From positions 62,001-126,000 of the forward strand of contig CAVUTF010000046.1 of the NCBI GenBank assembly GCA_963744305.1: a stretch of DNA of 64,000 bases, in the 5' to 3' direction. The stretch is from FEN-1219 sp963744305. Its GTDB lineage: Bacteria > Pseudomonadota > Gammaproteobacteria > Steroidobacterales > Rariloculaceae. Both the position numbers and the translations under genes were made by a program. Under the pieces are notes generated by a model, which searched no databases, had not been told where the DNA came from, and worked only from the letters and a program-made list of their open reading frames with translations. Shown piece by piece: positions 1 to 9,549 of the stretch (position 1 is its first letter; every line of letters starts with the position of its first letter).

Positions 1-749
1 AAGCCCGCCCCGCACGACCAATAGGTCGCTGCGACCGCGCCCGTCGTCGTGCCCGGATCGTTCCAGCCGTCGACTATGAAATCCCGGTCCGCCTGGAACA
101 CGGCCTTACGCTCGGCCCATTCGACGCCGACCATGAGGTTGCCGCGGCCGTCGGCCGAGTTCCCGCCGACGAGAACGCTGAATCGCGATTCCTCGCCGTC
201 GCCCTGGTCGGTGACGCCCGTCTGCAGATCGATATCGATGCCCTCGAAATCGTCCCTGAGAATGAAATTCACGACGCCGCTGATCGCGTCCGCTCCATAG
301 ACGGACGACGCGCCGCCCGTGATCGCCTCGACGCTGCGGATCGCAGCCGACGGTATCGTGCCGACGTCGACGGTGAGCGTTGCGTTCGCCGGTTGCAGGC
401 GCCGGCCGTCGACGAGCACGAGATTGCGACCCGAGCCCAAGCCCCGGAGATTGACGCTGGAAATACCGGGCGTCTCGAAGGCGCTCGGCTCGATGTTGCC
501 CGCGTCGAACTGCGTGCCGTCAGGCACGAACTGCGGATACTGATTCAGCACGCTCTCGATGCTGACGGTGCTGCTGTTCTCGAGCGCAGCCGCATCGACC
601 GTCATGATCGGGCTCGGCGCGGAGAAATCCCGGCGCACGATGCGCGACCCCGTGACGGTGATCTCTTCGAGAGGCGCTTGTGCCGCCGCCCCCGAGATCA
701 CGAGAATTGAAAAGGACGAGACAGCGAGTGCCAACTTGCTGGATGCCAT
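1..749 (-). CDS. TonB-dependent receptor, N-terminal part (runs off the window)
   Basis: Reading leftwards from an ATG at 749, the frame is open to the window edge for about 249 codons. It begins with a signal peptide ending near AAAQA. A TonB box-like stretch (EEITVTGSRI) follows, then a plug domain with the usual hallmarks: VNLRGLGSGRNLVLVDGRR, then GGASSVYGADAISGVVNFI. These mark the Oar/CirA-like TonB-dependent receptors, which take up large or scarce substrates (siderophores, vitamin B12, glycans, possibly metals) across the outer membrane using proton motive force. The beta-barrel lies beyond the window, so the substrate cannot be guessed. It is divergent from the LVIVD propeller gene; the 130 bp between them should hold both promoters. 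Confidence 0.9.
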   Translation of the reverse strand, partial: MASSKLALAVSSFSILVISGAAAQAPLEEITVTGSRIVRRDFSAPSPIMTVDAAALENSSTVSIESVLNQYPQFVPDGTQFDAGNIEPSAFETPGISSVNLRGLGSGRNLVLVDGRRLQPANATLTVDVGTIPSAAIRSVEAITGGASSVYGADAISGVVNFILRDDFEGIDIDLQTGVTDQGDGEESRFSVLVGGNSADGRGNLMVGVEWAERKAVFQADRDFIVDGWNDPGTTTGAVAATYWSCGAG

Positions 750-881
750 ACGGTTATCCCCCTTGAATCGCGTAACCGAGAAATCAGCGCGTGTTGTTAT
801 TTCTTACCCGCGGACCGCCGAGTTGTACCGCAAATCTGCCGTCTGCGTAAACTAATGAAATCGGGGCCTCGGAGAACAACG

Positions 882-2760
882 ATGACATCTAAGTGGCTGA
901 CGCTGATCGTCCCGCCCGCGCTCGCTTGCGGGGCCGCCGCGGCGCTCGCCCAATCCGGGCAAAGCACGTTCGACATTCCGTTCGGGCAATTGCCCGGCGG
1001 CCGCATGGACGCCAACGGGAATCTGGACAAGACGTCGTCGCCGGAAGATGCCCACGCGGGTGCGTTCGTCGCCGCCGAGAAACTGGGGCTGTTCCGCAAC
1101 TTCGAGTGGCTACACTGGGTGCCGACCGCGCCGTCGAAACGCGACGCCGAAACCGGCGAATGGAGCGGCGGCGATCTCGACGGCTTTCCCACCGGGTGGG
1201 GATCCACCGGCCTAGGGATCGCCGGCGATTGCCTCTACTGGGGCCGCAGCAACTCGACGAATACCACGGGCCCGGGCGAGCTTCGCGACGTGAAGATCTT
1301 CAAGATCCAAGAGAACCCGGAAGCTCGTCCGCCGGTCGAGGTCGGCGGCATGGCGCAACTGTCCGTGGAGGACGGCAAGACGGCCGTGCGCGACCGCGAG
1401 TTGCGTCCCTACACGTACACGTCCAGCGACGGCGAGGAGCGCATGCTCATGGTGCGCGCCGCCGCCACCGGCACGGGCGGCGACGTGATCACGTACACGA
1501 TGGATCCGCAAACGTGCCTGCCGAAGGACGACGGCGCCGTCGCGCCCGGCGTGCTCGCGCACGAGTTTTATCTCTGGCACGACCCCGACAACTCGAACCG
1601 CTTCCTGGTCGTCTCGCAGACGTACGGCGCGCAAGCCGAGGATCTGATCTTCACGGCGATCACGGACGAGCGCACCGGGCGCTGTATTAAAGGAGCCGCA
1701 GCTCGTGGCGTCGTTCACGCTCGAGGAGATCGGCGGGCCCGTGCGCGACGAGGTTCCCGACGAGACGGGCCTGTTCTCGGACGGACGGTTCGCCGACTAC
1801 CGGCACTTGACCGATCAGTGGGGGCGCCCGGGCGCCTCGCAGCAGTCGCAGGGCAACGACCAGCATTCGGGATCGCTGTCCGACGACGGCGAGCGCTACT
1901 ACGCCGCAGGCGGCACCGCCGGCATGTATATCCTCGACACCGAGCTCATCGCGAACAACACGAACGCTGACCTCGTCGCGGGCAACGTCTGCAACCAGGC
2001 ATCGACGAACGTGTGGGTCGACGGCAAGGTCGGCAGTCTAGTCGACGTCGCGCGGCTGCCGCTCGTCGCGAAGGATTGCGCGCATCCGGTGCTCAACTCC
2101 GACGCCGGCGTGCTCGCGATGCTCGCGTCGGCCGAGCTCTCCGATACGGAGAAGCTCGTGCGCTACACGCGCCTCGAGCAGCGATCGCGCGCGGATTTCT
2201 GGCCGCCGTTCGTCGCCGTCGTCGGCACTCATAGCGCGGTTCCCGTCCCGAACCGCCCCGCGCGCTCGCGCGACAATCCGAAGGGCCGGCCGGCATACGT
2301 CGTGATCACCGAGGAATGGCCGTTCGGCCCGTGCCCCGAGCGCAGCATGAGGATCATCTCGGTCGAGTCGGAGATCAGTCCGATGATGATCGGCGCGCAC
2401 GCGATGTCCGACAGCCTCGTCGACAACTGCATCGCGCAACCGAAGCCGCCGGGCTCGACGATTCGGCCGATGATGCACGCGCACAACCCGACCGTGCTCA
2501 CGAATCTCGTCTTCGTGAACTGGCTGGGCCACGGCACGCGCGCGATCGACATCTCGAACCCGTTCAATCCTCAGGAAGTCGGCCACGCGCGCCCCGTGCC
2601 GTGGGGCGACGTCATGAGCTATCCCGACTTCCACAACGGCCTGATGTACGTCGGCGACAACCACACGGGTTTGCACGTGTTCAAGTACACCGGGCCGCGC
2701 GCGGACGAGGTGCCGCAAGAGGGCATCTGGTCATCCAACCGCACGAGCCCGCATCGCTAA
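882..2760 (+). CDS. Exported LVIVD-type beta-propeller protein, one frameshift
   Basis: Starting at ATG 882 (GGAG 8 bases upstream) gives a clean signal peptide ending AAAALAQ; an earlier ATG at 855 would bury it. The protein reads in one frame to about 1685, then continues in the +1 frame (VLKEPQLVASFTLEEIGGP) to a TAA at 2760, so one frame break lies near 1680-1690. Repeats such as GGTAGMYILDTE, HGTRAIDISNPFNPQEVGH and NHTGLHVFKYTGP are the short blades of LVIVD-repeat propellers, found in exported proteins of unknown catalytic role. A second member lies at 61518-62874. Its stop overlaps that of the convergent MarR gene by a few bases. The function is not known; binding or scaffolding is an inference. 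Confidence 0.72.
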
Positions 2761-3278
2761 AAGTAGCCGCGGCGTTTCGCCGCGGCGCGCTTCATGTCGT
2801 TCTCGTAGCGCTCCAGACGCAGTGCGATGACGCGCAGCACATGCGCGGTGGATTGCATCGCCTTGCGCTCCAGGCCGTTCAGGAGCGTGAAGATCCAAAC
2901 GGTCGCCGGCATGCGGTGACTCTCCAGCGTTTGTCGACCGCGCGGAGTCAACGCCACCTGCAATGCGCGACGGTCGTCCGGGTCAGGGAACAGCTCAACG
3001 ACGCCCGCCTTCTCCGCCGCGAGCACCAGCGACCGGACTGACTGGCGCCTCACTCGCAGCATTCGCGCAAGGTCCGAGAACGAGGGGCACCCGCCGCACC
3101 GTTCGATGGCCCGCAGCAGCGCCCATCGGGCGTCGAATCGAAGCGCCGGCTCGCCGTCGAAGCTGCGCGCCGTCCGCAAGCGGTTCGCCGTCTCCACGAT
3201 CGCGTACAGGAACGCGGTCGCTTCTACGCGCTGAGCGCGGATGGAACGTTGCGCGCGGGTAAGTTTTTCGGGCTGCAT
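2757..3278 (-). CDS. MarR-family transcriptional regulator
   Basis: This 173-residue protein has the winged-helix layout of MarR regulators. A recognition-helix region SFSDLARMLRVRRQSVRSLV is followed by a wing with the diagnostic DPDDRRALQVALTPRGRQTL, then long C-terminal dimerisation helices. MarR proteins bind palindromic operators as dimers and usually repress efflux, catabolic or stress genes, releasing DNA on ligand binding. Its upstream region carries a promoter-like motif (3344-3369) that recurs almost unchanged at 41208. The target genes cannot be told from the sequence. The C-terminus is basic (KRAAAKRRGYF). Confidence 0.85.
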   Translation of the reverse strand: MQPEKLTRAQRSIRAQRVEATAFLYAIVETANRLRTARSFDGEPALRFDARWALLRAIERCGGCPSFSDLARMLRVRRQSVRSLVLAAEKAGVVELFPDPDDRRALQVALTPRGRQTLESHRMPATVWIFTLLNGLERKAMQSTAHVLRVIALRLERYENDMKRAAAKRRGYF

Positions 3279-3343
3279 GGATCGGCTTCGGGTCCGTGCA
3301 TGCAGTGTGGTCTGCGGAGACGGACAGGGCGACTGTCAAAACC

Positions 3344-3369
3344 CGGTAGAACGTTGCGTAACCTGTCAA
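3344..3369 (-). promoter_or_regulatory. Promoter/operator-like motif upstream of marR, shared with 41208
   Basis: On the minus strand this reads TTGACAGGTTACGCAACGTT followed by CTACCG. It lies 66-91 bases before the MarR start, with a second TTGACA 30 bases nearer the gene (3334-3339). A 26-base stretch at 41208-41233 on the plus strand matches it at 23 of 26 positions. TTGACA is a good -35 hexamer, and the AACGTT core resembles a palindromic regulator site. No convincing -10 hexamer is visible. Confidence 0.4.
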
Positions 3370-3393
3370 TCTGCCGCGGGCACTGTGCAACGC

Positions 3394-3426
3394 ACATCCG
3401 CGACATCCGCACATCCGCACATCCGC
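3394..3426 (+). repeat. Short tandem repeat, four copies of ACATCCGC
   Basis: Four copies of the octamer ACATCCGC lie head to tail at 3394, 3403, 3411 and 3419, with one extra base after the first. They sit in the non-coding gap between marR and the GlsB/YeaQ-like gene. No function is evident; replication slippage is the simplest explanation. Confidence 0.7.
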
Positions 3427-3457
3427 ACGCCCGCGCGCGGAGACGCGGCCTAAGGCG

Positions 3458-3730
3458 TTATACGGGTCGCCGTCGACGGCGGAAGAAGTTCACGATCGCG
3501 AGAAGGATGACTGCACCGATTAGCGAGACCAACAGCGAGCTGACGCTGAAGTCTCCTTGGTTGATGGTGCCGGTCCCGAACAATCCGCCGAGCAGCAGGC
3601 CACCGAGAAAGGCGCCGACGATGCCGACGACGATGTTCATCAGTTTGCCTTGCGTGTCATTGGTGCCCATGATCATGCTCGCGACCCAGCCGAGCAGGCC
3701 GCCGACGATTAGCCAGAGAACGAAGTTCAT
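3458..3730 (-). CDS. GlsB/YeaQ/YmgE-family stress membrane protein
   Basis: This 90-residue hydrophobic protein starts at ATG 3730, with AAGGAG eight bases upstream. It has three predicted membrane segments: residues 1-20 (FVLWLIVGGLLGWVASMIM), about 32-52, and about 65-82. It ends in an RRRRR cytoplasmic anchor. The pattern GGLLGWVASMIMG, then GNIVVGIVGAFLGG-like glycine repeats, is that of the GlsB/YeaQ/YmgE (transglycosylase-associated) family. These are small inner-membrane proteins tied to general stress in enterics, without a known enzymatic role. It is downstream of and co-oriented with PBP1b, with 82 bases and a hairpin between them. Confidence 0.85.
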   Translation of the reverse strand: MNFVLWLIVGGLLGWVASMIMGTNDTQGKLMNIVVGIVGAFLGGLLLGGLFGTGTINQGDFSVSSLLVSLIGAVILLAIVNFFRRRRRPV

Positions 3731-3745
3731 TGCGCGACTCCTTAT

Positions 3746-3781
3746 AACCAAGCCATGAGCCGGCGATCGCCGGGGTTGGTT
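3746..3781 (-). promoter_or_regulatory. Hairpin between the PBP1b gene and the GlsB/YeaQ-like gene
   Basis: An outer AACCAA/TTGGTT pair brackets a perfect 14-base palindrome CCGGCGATCGCCGG (3760-3773). On the minus-strand transcript the hairpin ends just before the AAGGAG ribosome site of the small membrane-protein gene. It could terminate PBP1b transcription or modulate translation of the downstream gene. There is no U-tract, so a classic intrinsic terminator is unlikely. Confidence 0.35.
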
Positions 3782-3812
3782 CGTCGCTGCAATTAGCGTG
3801 CCCGATGCGCGG

Positions 3813-6068
3813 TCAGTCGAGCCGATTCTTGAGCCACTGACGAATCCTCGAGCCCACGCGCGTCTGTGTGGTTCCGCAGTCCACCGCCTTCGGCGGCAGT
3901 TGACGCGAGGGTATCGCGATGTGCACGGCGTCCGGACAACGCCGGTCCGTGGCGAGGCCGGTGTTGTAGTCGATCCAGACGAGCTCGGCGCCCTCGGGCG
4001 GCGGCGGATCGTACGAGCTCGCCTCGACGCTGCGCATGACGCGCGCCCAGATCTGCGCGGCACCCGTGCCGCCCGTGAGGCCGACGCTCGCGTTGTCGTC
4101 GTTGCCCACCCATGTGACGACGAGGTGGTCGTTGCTGAAGCCCGCGAACCAACTGTCGCGCAGACCATCGGACGTGCCAGTCTTGCCGGCCGTCGTAAGG
4201 GTTGCCGGCAGCAGCCGCTTCGCCGTCGCGCCGGTGCCCCGCTCCATGACCTGCACGAGACCCTGGTTCAACGCAAAGACCGCTACGGGGTCGGCGACTT
4301 GCTCGATTTCGAGCGACGAGCGCTGCAAGGTCTGGCCGTCCCCGGCTACCACCGCCCGCACGGCCTTCAGCGGCACGCGGAAGCCGCCGTTTGCGATCGT
4401 GCTGTACAGCTGGGTCACCTCGTACGGTGTGAGCTCGATGGCGCCGAGCAATAGCGACGGGTAAAGCGCGGGCTCGCGCTCCACACCGAGACGCTCGAGC
4501 ATGCTCGCGACTCGCCCGACGCCGACCTCGAGCCCAAGATGCACCGTCGCGAGGTTCAGCGACTCTGCGAGCGCGCGCACGGCCGTCACCTGACCGTGCG
4601 TCTCCTCGTCGAAGTTTTGCGGCGACCAGATTTGACCGTTGTCGAGCTCGACGGTGATCGGCTCGTCGTCGAGCTGAGTTGCGAGCGAGTGGCCGCCGGA
4701 CTCGAGCGCCGCGAGATAGACCACCGGTTTGATCAGCGATCCGATTTGCCGCTGCGCGTCGAGCGCCCGGTTGAAGCCGTCGAAGCCGATCCGCTTGCTG
4801 CCGACGAGCGCCCGCACTTCAGCGTTGTGCGGGCTCGTGACGACGACAGCGCCTTCGAGCTCCGCGCGGTTGCCCTGCAAGCGCGCGAGCTCATCGACGA
4901 GGGCTTCCTCGGCGCTGGCTTGAATCGAAGGATCGAGCGTCGTGTAGATCTTGAGCCCGCGTTCCTCGAGCTCCTCGTCCTCGTAGTCGCGCCGGAGCTG
5001 GCGGCGGACGAGGTCCATGAACGAGACGTAATACGCTGTGCGCCGGCTCGCGGCCGTCACGACGCCGAGCTCGCGGTCCTTGTTGGTTGCGTACGCGCGT
5101 TCGTCGATCAGGCCGCGCTCGCGCATTTGCTCGAGCACGAGCGTGCGCCGCGCAAGCGCACGCTCTGGGTTGCGGCGCGGATCGTAGTACGACGGCCCGC
5201 GCACGATTGCGACCAGGAGCGCGATCTCGTGCACGTCGAGCTCGGTCAGCGGCTTGCCGAAATAGAACCGGCTCGCGAGGCCGAAGCCGTGCACCGCGCG
5301 CCCGCCGTCCTGGCCGAGGTAAATCTCGTTGACGTACGCGAGCATGATCTCGTCTTTGCTGTGCCGCAGCTCGAGCACGAGCGACATCAGCGCCTCGCGG
5401 ATCTTGCGCGTATACGTCTGCTTGTTCGAGAGAAAGTAGCTGCGCACGAGCTGCATCGTGAGCGTGCTGCCGCCCTGGCTGATGCCTCCGGCCTTGACGT
5501 TCGCAAGAGCCGCGCGAACCATCGCGCGCGCATCGATGCCGAGGTGGGTGTCGAAGCGTCTGTCCTCGACTGCCTTCAGCGACTCCGTCAAAAGCTCGGG
5601 CACCTGCTCCGGCGCGAGGATGATGCGGTCCTCGCCGTGCGTCGGGAAAATGTTGCCGATCAGCATCGGCTCGAATTGCGCGATCGGCACGGCGTTGCCG
5701 GCGACGTCCTCGAGCGAATCGATGCGCTCGTTCCTGAACTCTATGTGCAGGAGTTGCTCCGGCACACTCTCGCCGTCGTAGAAAAAAGCGCGCCGCCCCA
5801 CGTCGATCGTATTGCCCGTCCGACGAAAGAGGCCCTGCCCGACGGCGCCCCTCACGGGGCCGTAGCCGAGCCGCCGCAGCTCCACGGTCATGTCGGCGGC
5901 CGACAGTTGCCGGCCGTCGTAGACCTCCAGCGGCGCGGCGAATACTTGCGCCGGGGTATTCCAGGCGCGGTCGTCGAACTCCCGAGCGATTCGCGCCCAA
6001 ACCCAAAGGCCGTAGCCGGCGGCCGCGAGCGGCACCGCGAGGAGCGTGTAGATAATGAACCGTCGCAA
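3813..6068 (-). CDS. mrcB: Penicillin-binding protein 1B, bifunctional transglycosylase/transpeptidase
   Basis: The 751-residue product has one N-terminal membrane anchor (IIYTLLAVPLAAAGYGLWVW), a UB2H-like regulatory region, a GT51 glycosyltransferase and a transpeptidase. In the GT domain the catalytic Glu is at about residue 168 (AVEDRRFDTHLG), followed by GGSTLTMQLVRS. In the transpeptidase the SxxK motif is GSLIKP (Ser about 444), with later SLN and KTGTS motifs. The enzyme polymerises lipid II and cross-links peptidoglycan in the periplasm during elongation and division. Length and domain order match class A PBP1b rather than PBP1a, since no OB-like insert is seen. It lies 34 bases after the saccharopine-dehydrogenase-like gene in the same direction. 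Confidence 0.93.
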   Translation of the reverse strand: MRRFIIYTLLAVPLAAAGYGLWVWARIAREFDDRAWNTPAQVFAAPLEVYDGRQLSAADMTVELRRLGYGPVRGAVGQGLFRRTGNTIDVGRRAFFYDGESVPEQLLHIEFRNERIDSLEDVAGNAVPIAQFEPMLIGNIFPTHGEDRIILAPEQVPELLTESLKAVEDRRFDTHLGIDARAMVRAALANVKAGGISQGGSTLTMQLVRSYFLSNKQTYTRKIREALMSLVLELRHSKDEIMLAYVNEIYLGQDGGRAVHGFGLASRFYFGKPLTELDVHEIALLVAIVRGPSYYDPRRNPERALARRTLVLEQMRERGLIDERAYATNKDRELGVVTAASRRTAYYVSFMDLVRRQLRRDYEDEELEERGLKIYTTLDPSIQASAEEALVDELARLQGNRAELEGAVVVTSPHNAEVRALVGSKRIGFDGFNRALDAQRQIGSLIKPVVYLAALESGGHSLATQLDDEPITVELDNGQIWSPQNFDEETHGQVTAVRALAESLNLATVHLGLEVGVGRVASMLERLGVEREPALYPSLLLGAIELTPYEVTQLYSTIANGGFRVPLKAVRAVVAGDGQTLQRSSLEIEQVADPVAVFALNQGLVQVMERGTGATAKRLLPATLTTAGKTGTSDGLRDSWFAGFSNDHLVVTWVGNDDNASVGLTGGTGAAQIWARVMRSVEASSYDPPPPEGAELVWIDYNTGLATDRRCPDAVHIAIPSRQLPPKAVDCGTTQTRVGSRIRQWLKNRLD

Positions 6069-6102
6069 ATCGAAACTCGCTTGCCGGGAGGCAAGCTATA
6101 GT

Positions 6103-7263
6103 CTAGCCGGTGCTCTGCCGCTCGCCGCAGTAGATCGTTCGGCGCGCAAACGCTCGCGCGTAGTCGGCGACTTCGATCTCCCTCATCGCGGCGCGTGCGC
6201 CCGGCGCCGGCGCTCGGCCGTCCAACATGCGGCGCACGACGGCCTCCACCGCCATGCACGGTATCAGCGGTCCGTCGTCGCCCTCGGCCAAGAGGTGCCA
6301 TGACCTTTTGACGGCAACGCCGTCCGTGCGTCTACCCGTCACCTCGACGAACATTCCGCCGCGCCGCTCGCCCCACGTGAGCACGTTCATCGTGCGATAC
6401 ATGAGCGGCGCGAGCGGCGTCAATGATGGCAGCACGCGCGCTCGCACGCCCCAAGCGAGCCAGCGCAAGAGCCGATGCCAAATTGCGGGCACCGGTGCAG
6501 CGCCCACCCAGATGTCCTGCACTTCCGGCCAAAGATCCGCGAGAAGCGTCAGGTCCGGCACGTCGACGAGCGAGAACGTGAGCCGCGGCAGTGGCCGGAA
6601 ACCCGGCGGAGCGATCGTGTAACGCCGCGTTTCCGTGAGCGGATAGGCCGTGGAGGTTCGGCCATGCCGGCGCACCGCTACCGGCCGACCCGCATAAGCC
6701 GCGATCGCGCGAATGACGTTCTGTCCTACGGCCGCATACGGCAACGGCGCCACACCGGCGGTGATCGAATCCAGATGCGCAATGTCGGCCGTGGAAATCA
6801 ACCGGCGCACCGCGGCCGCGGAAAGCGCCGGGAAGCTGCTCATGCCCGCCAGCACGAACGCGTTCGCGGCTTTCGCAGTCGCGTCGAGCTCGATGATGTC
6901 GCGCACGAAGTCGGAGCCATCGGCGAGGTCCATGTAGTGCGCTCGCACGCCGAGCGCGGCCTTCGCGACTCGATACGGATCGGCGCCGTAGGACTGAAAC
7001 GGTCCGCTCGCGTCGACGACGATGTGCGGTGCGATGGCGGTGAACGCTGCGCCGAGATCCGCGTCGCGATCGACAGCGGCGGCTTCGACGCGCGCACCGT
7101 TCGCGGCGACGTGGCGTTCGCAAAAATCCTGCGCCTTCGCTTTCGAACGCCCCGCAATCACGAGGCTGAGCTGCGGTTCGTCGCGCAGAAGCAGCGCGAG
7201 CCGCCCGCCGAAGGTACCGTAACCGCCGAGGATCAGGATCTTGAGATGCGGTCGGGCACTCAC
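6103..7263 (-). CDS. Saccharopine dehydrogenase-like NAD(P)-binding oxidoreductase
   Basis: The 386-residue protein starts at a GTG. A Rossmann fold opens it (LKILILGGYGTFGGRLA), with a ribose-phosphate-binding Arg in IAGRSKAKA. VVDASGPFQSYG and HYMDLADGSDFV are typical of the saccharopine dehydrogenase NADP-binding family and its trans-acting enoyl reductase relatives. True lysine-pathway saccharopine dehydrogenases are longer and carry a different C-terminal domain. I therefore read this as a family member of unknown substrate, possibly lipid-related. No signal peptide is present, so it is cytoplasmic. It may be co-transcribed with the PBP1b gene. Confidence 0.75.
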   Translation of the reverse strand: MSARPHLKILILGGYGTFGGRLALLLRDEPQLSLVIAGRSKAKAQDFCERHVAANGARVEAAAVDRDADLGAAFTAIAPHIVVDASGPFQSYGADPYRVAKAALGVRAHYMDLADGSDFVRDIIELDATAKAANAFVLAGMSSFPALSAAAVRRLISTADIAHLDSITAGVAPLPYAAVGQNVIRAIAAYAGRPVAVRRHGRTSTAYPLTETRRYTIAPPGFRPLPRLTFSLVDVPDLTLLADLWPEVQDIWVGAAPVPAIWHRLLRWLAWGVRARVLPSLTPLAPLMYRTMNVLTWGERRGGMFVEVTGRRTDGVAVKRSWHLLAEGDDGPLIPCMAVEAVVRRMLDGRAPAPGARAAMREIEVADYARAFARRTIYCGERQSTG

Positions 7264-7329
7264 GGCGGCGAGATACTAGCGCGAAGAGCCCGGCCGCGCC
7301 GCCGTGCGCAGCCGGGCGAGAGCGCGCCA

Positions 7330-7656
7330 CTACTCGCTCAACGCGGCAACGCGCGGGTCGGCGACGTCTTCGATGGCCTGGGTCAGCGCCTCGTCGTAGC
7401 ACTCTTGCCACTCACGACGCAGGCGCAGATCCCGCGGCGCTGCGCCGCACGCTCGGCGCGCCGCCGATTCGAGACGCTCGTGCAGCGTTTGCGCCCCGCC
7501 CGCACGGTTCAGCGCCACGCTTTCGTAACTCACGGTCACGGACTTGATCTGCGTCGCGGCGCGCTCGGCGCTCGATTCGTCGGCCTTGGCGAACGAAGCT
7601 CCGGCGCCGAGCACGAGCACCGCAGCGGACGTCACTGCAAATCTCTTCAGGTTCAT
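7330..7656 (-). CDS. UrcA family protein, exported
   Basis: The start at ATG 7656 has GAGGGG about ten bases upstream and gives a 108-residue protein with a signal peptide (AAVLVLGAGASFAKA). The mature part holds the UrcA pattern: SVTVSYESVALN, then LHERLESAARRACG, with a second cysteine later (QECYDEAL). The two cysteines probably form a disulfide. UrcA proteins are small periplasmic proteins common in Sphingomonadales, Caulobacterales and Steroidobacter-like gammaproteobacteria. Their role is unknown. This gene stands alone. Confidence 0.82.
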   Translation of the reverse strand: MNLKRFAVTSAAVLVLGAGASFAKADESSAERAATQIKSVTVSYESVALNRAGGAQTLHERLESAARRACGAAPRDLRLRREWQECYDEALTQAIEDVADPRVAALSE

Positions 7657-7809
7657 AGTCAGCACCCCTCTAGTTGGTGAAACGTGCCGCATGTCGCGGC
7701 GTAGGATGCAGGATCGCCGAAACGGTGCGACGGCGACATGACCGCGGGGTGATCTTTTGCTGACTTTTCTGTGACCGCCGTATGAACCGGCGGACGGCGT
7801 GCGCGAGCG

Positions 7810-9492
7810 CTAGACGCTCTTGCTCTTGCGGACGCGCAGCAGCTCTTTGAACCGGGGATGGTCGCGAAGACTGGCGAGATCCTCGTCGTGCTCGACCCAC
7901 GCGGGCCGGCAGAGTTGGTTGCCCTCGGTGCCGCGCTCGAGCGCTCTCATCGCTTCGTCCGTTTCGCCGAGCATTGCAAACGCACAAGCGGCGTTGTAGT
8001 GCACGTAATGCTCGTCGGGCTCGAGCTCGCAGGCCCTGCGGCTCCACGCACGCGCTTCGTCCGGTCGCCCAGCGACGATCAACGAACCCGCAGAGAGCGA
8101 CAGCGCACGCGCATCGGTCGGATCCGCCGCGAGCGCGCGTTCCGCGGCGGCCAGTTGGCGCAGCGCGGCGCTGCGCTCGTCCTTGCGCCGCCCGAGCCCT
8201 CTGTACGCCTGTCGCGCGAACACGAGCGCCTGGTAGTCGTCCGGGCGAAGCTCGGCCGCGCGCTCGTAAAGGCCAGCGGCTTTCTCATAGTGTCCGACTT
8301 CGATGCACGCATGGCCGTAGTAGTAGTGCGCCTCGAACAACGTCGGATCGCACGCAATCGCGCGCTGGTAAGCGGCGTCCGCCGCTGCTAGGTCGTGGCG
8401 GATCGACGCTGCCGCGCAGCGCGCCGCCCACGCCTCTGCGGACTTTGGATCGAGCTCCGTCGCGCGCGTCGCAGCATCTTCCGCGTCCTTGAAATGCTGG
8501 TCGTGGCCGGTGCGATAAAGCACCGCGTGGCTCAGCGCGTCGCCCGCCCACGCGCGCGCGGATTTCGGGTCGATCGCGAGTGCTTGCTTGAACAGATCCA
8601 TCGCGAAGCGCTGACTGCGCTTCCCCCAGCGGTGCAGATAGGCGTAACCGCGGTCGCAAAGGTCATCGGCCGTAAAGCTACCGGGCGTTGCGACGGCGTC
8701 GCGCGGGCGCCGAAGCGCGGCCACAATGAGCTGCGCGATCTCCGCTTGGATCGCGAGCATGTCTTCCTGCCGGCGGTCCCAGCTCTCCGACCAAAGGTGG
8801 AAGCCGGTGTCGGCATCGATGAGCTGCGCGGTCACGCGCAGGCGATCGGCTCCCTTGCGCACACTGCCCTCGAGCACCGACTGCACGCCGAGCCGCCGCC
8901 CGATGTCGCGCACGTCGTCCGCGCGATTCTTGAACGCGAACGTCGAGGTGCGCGCGGCGACGCGCAACCCCGGCACGTGGTGGGATAGCTCGTTGATAAT
9001 TTCCTCCGCCATACCGTCGCAAAAATATTCCTGATCGTGCTCGGGGCTCATGTCGACGAATGGCAGCACCGCCACCGACGCCTCCGCGGCCTTAGCGGCG
9101 GCGGCGGGCGGCGCTTGCGCCGGGGGGGCCGACTCGGCTGCCGTCGTGAGCTCGCCGACGAAGCGGAATCCGCGCCGCTGCACGGTTCTGATCACGGCTT
9201 GCCGGTCGCCGTCGTCACCCGCGAGCGAGCGTGCCTTCCTGACGACCTGCGTGAGCGCGGACTCCGACACGACACTGCCGGGCCACAGGTTCTCGAGCAG
9301 CTCGTCCTTGTCGACCACGCGATCGCGGTTTTCGATCAGATAAACCAACAGATCGAAGGCCTTCGGCTGCGCTTCGACCGGCTTGCCCGACAAACGCACC
9401 TGCCGCAATCGCGGCCGCACCTCGCAAGCACCGAAGCGGTATACCGCGTCGGCGCCCGTGGGCTGTGTGTGTTCGCGTGGCGAAGCGGACAT
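7810..9492 (-). CDS. Winged-helix transcriptional regulator with TolB-N-like and TPR domains
   Basis: From ATG 9492 the protein has 560 residues. Residues about 10-100 form an OmpR/CadC-type winged helix (FDLLVYLIENRDRVVDKDEL, ENLWPGSVVSESALTQVVR, RTVQRRGFRFVGE). A FlgO/TolB-N-like domain follows (SVAVLPFVDMSPEHDQEYF, then VLEGSVRKGADRLRVTAQLI). The rest is a TPR array (AIDPKSARAWAGDAL, AIACDPTLFEAHYYYG, RAAELRPDDYQ). There is no membrane segment, so unlike CadC it should be soluble. Proteins of this design are abundant in soil gammaproteobacteria; ligand and targets are unknown. The non-regulatory analogue at 51448 shares the middle domain and TPRs. Confidence 0.82.
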   Translation of the reverse strand: MSASPREHTQPTGADAVYRFGACEVRPRLRQVRLSGKPVEAQPKAFDLLVYLIENRDRVVDKDELLENLWPGSVVSESALTQVVRKARSLAGDDGDRQAVIRTVQRRGFRFVGELTTAAESAPPAQAPPAAAAKAAEASVAVLPFVDMSPEHDQEYFCDGMAEEIINELSHHVPGLRVAARTSTFAFKNRADDVRDIGRRLGVQSVLEGSVRKGADRLRVTAQLIDADTGFHLWSESWDRRQEDMLAIQAEIAQLIVAALRRPRDAVATPGSFTADDLCDRGYAYLHRWGKRSQRFAMDLFKQALAIDPKSARAWAGDALSHAVLYRTGHDQHFKDAEDAATRATELDPKSAEAWAARCAAASIRHDLAAADAAYQRAIACDPTLFEAHYYYGHACIEVGHYEKAAGLYERAAELRPDDYQALVFARQAYRGLGRRKDERSAALRQLAAAERALAADPTDARALSLSAGSLIVAGRPDEARAWSRRACELEPDEHYVHYNAACAFAMLGETDEAMRALERGTEGNQLCRPAWVEHDEDLASLRDHPRFKELLRVRKSKSV

Positions 9493-9549
9493 AAGCAGCG
9501 GATGTGGTCGTGGGAAAGCGCGTAAGAATGTCACTAACCGGCGAACTGT

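Noticed and set aside
3394..3426. CRISPR-like array
   Set aside because: The repeat unit is eight bases with no spacers; it is a plain tandem repeat.
4539..6101. A 520-codon plus-strand open frame
   Set aside because: It is antisense to the PBP1b gene, whose catalytic motifs are unambiguous.
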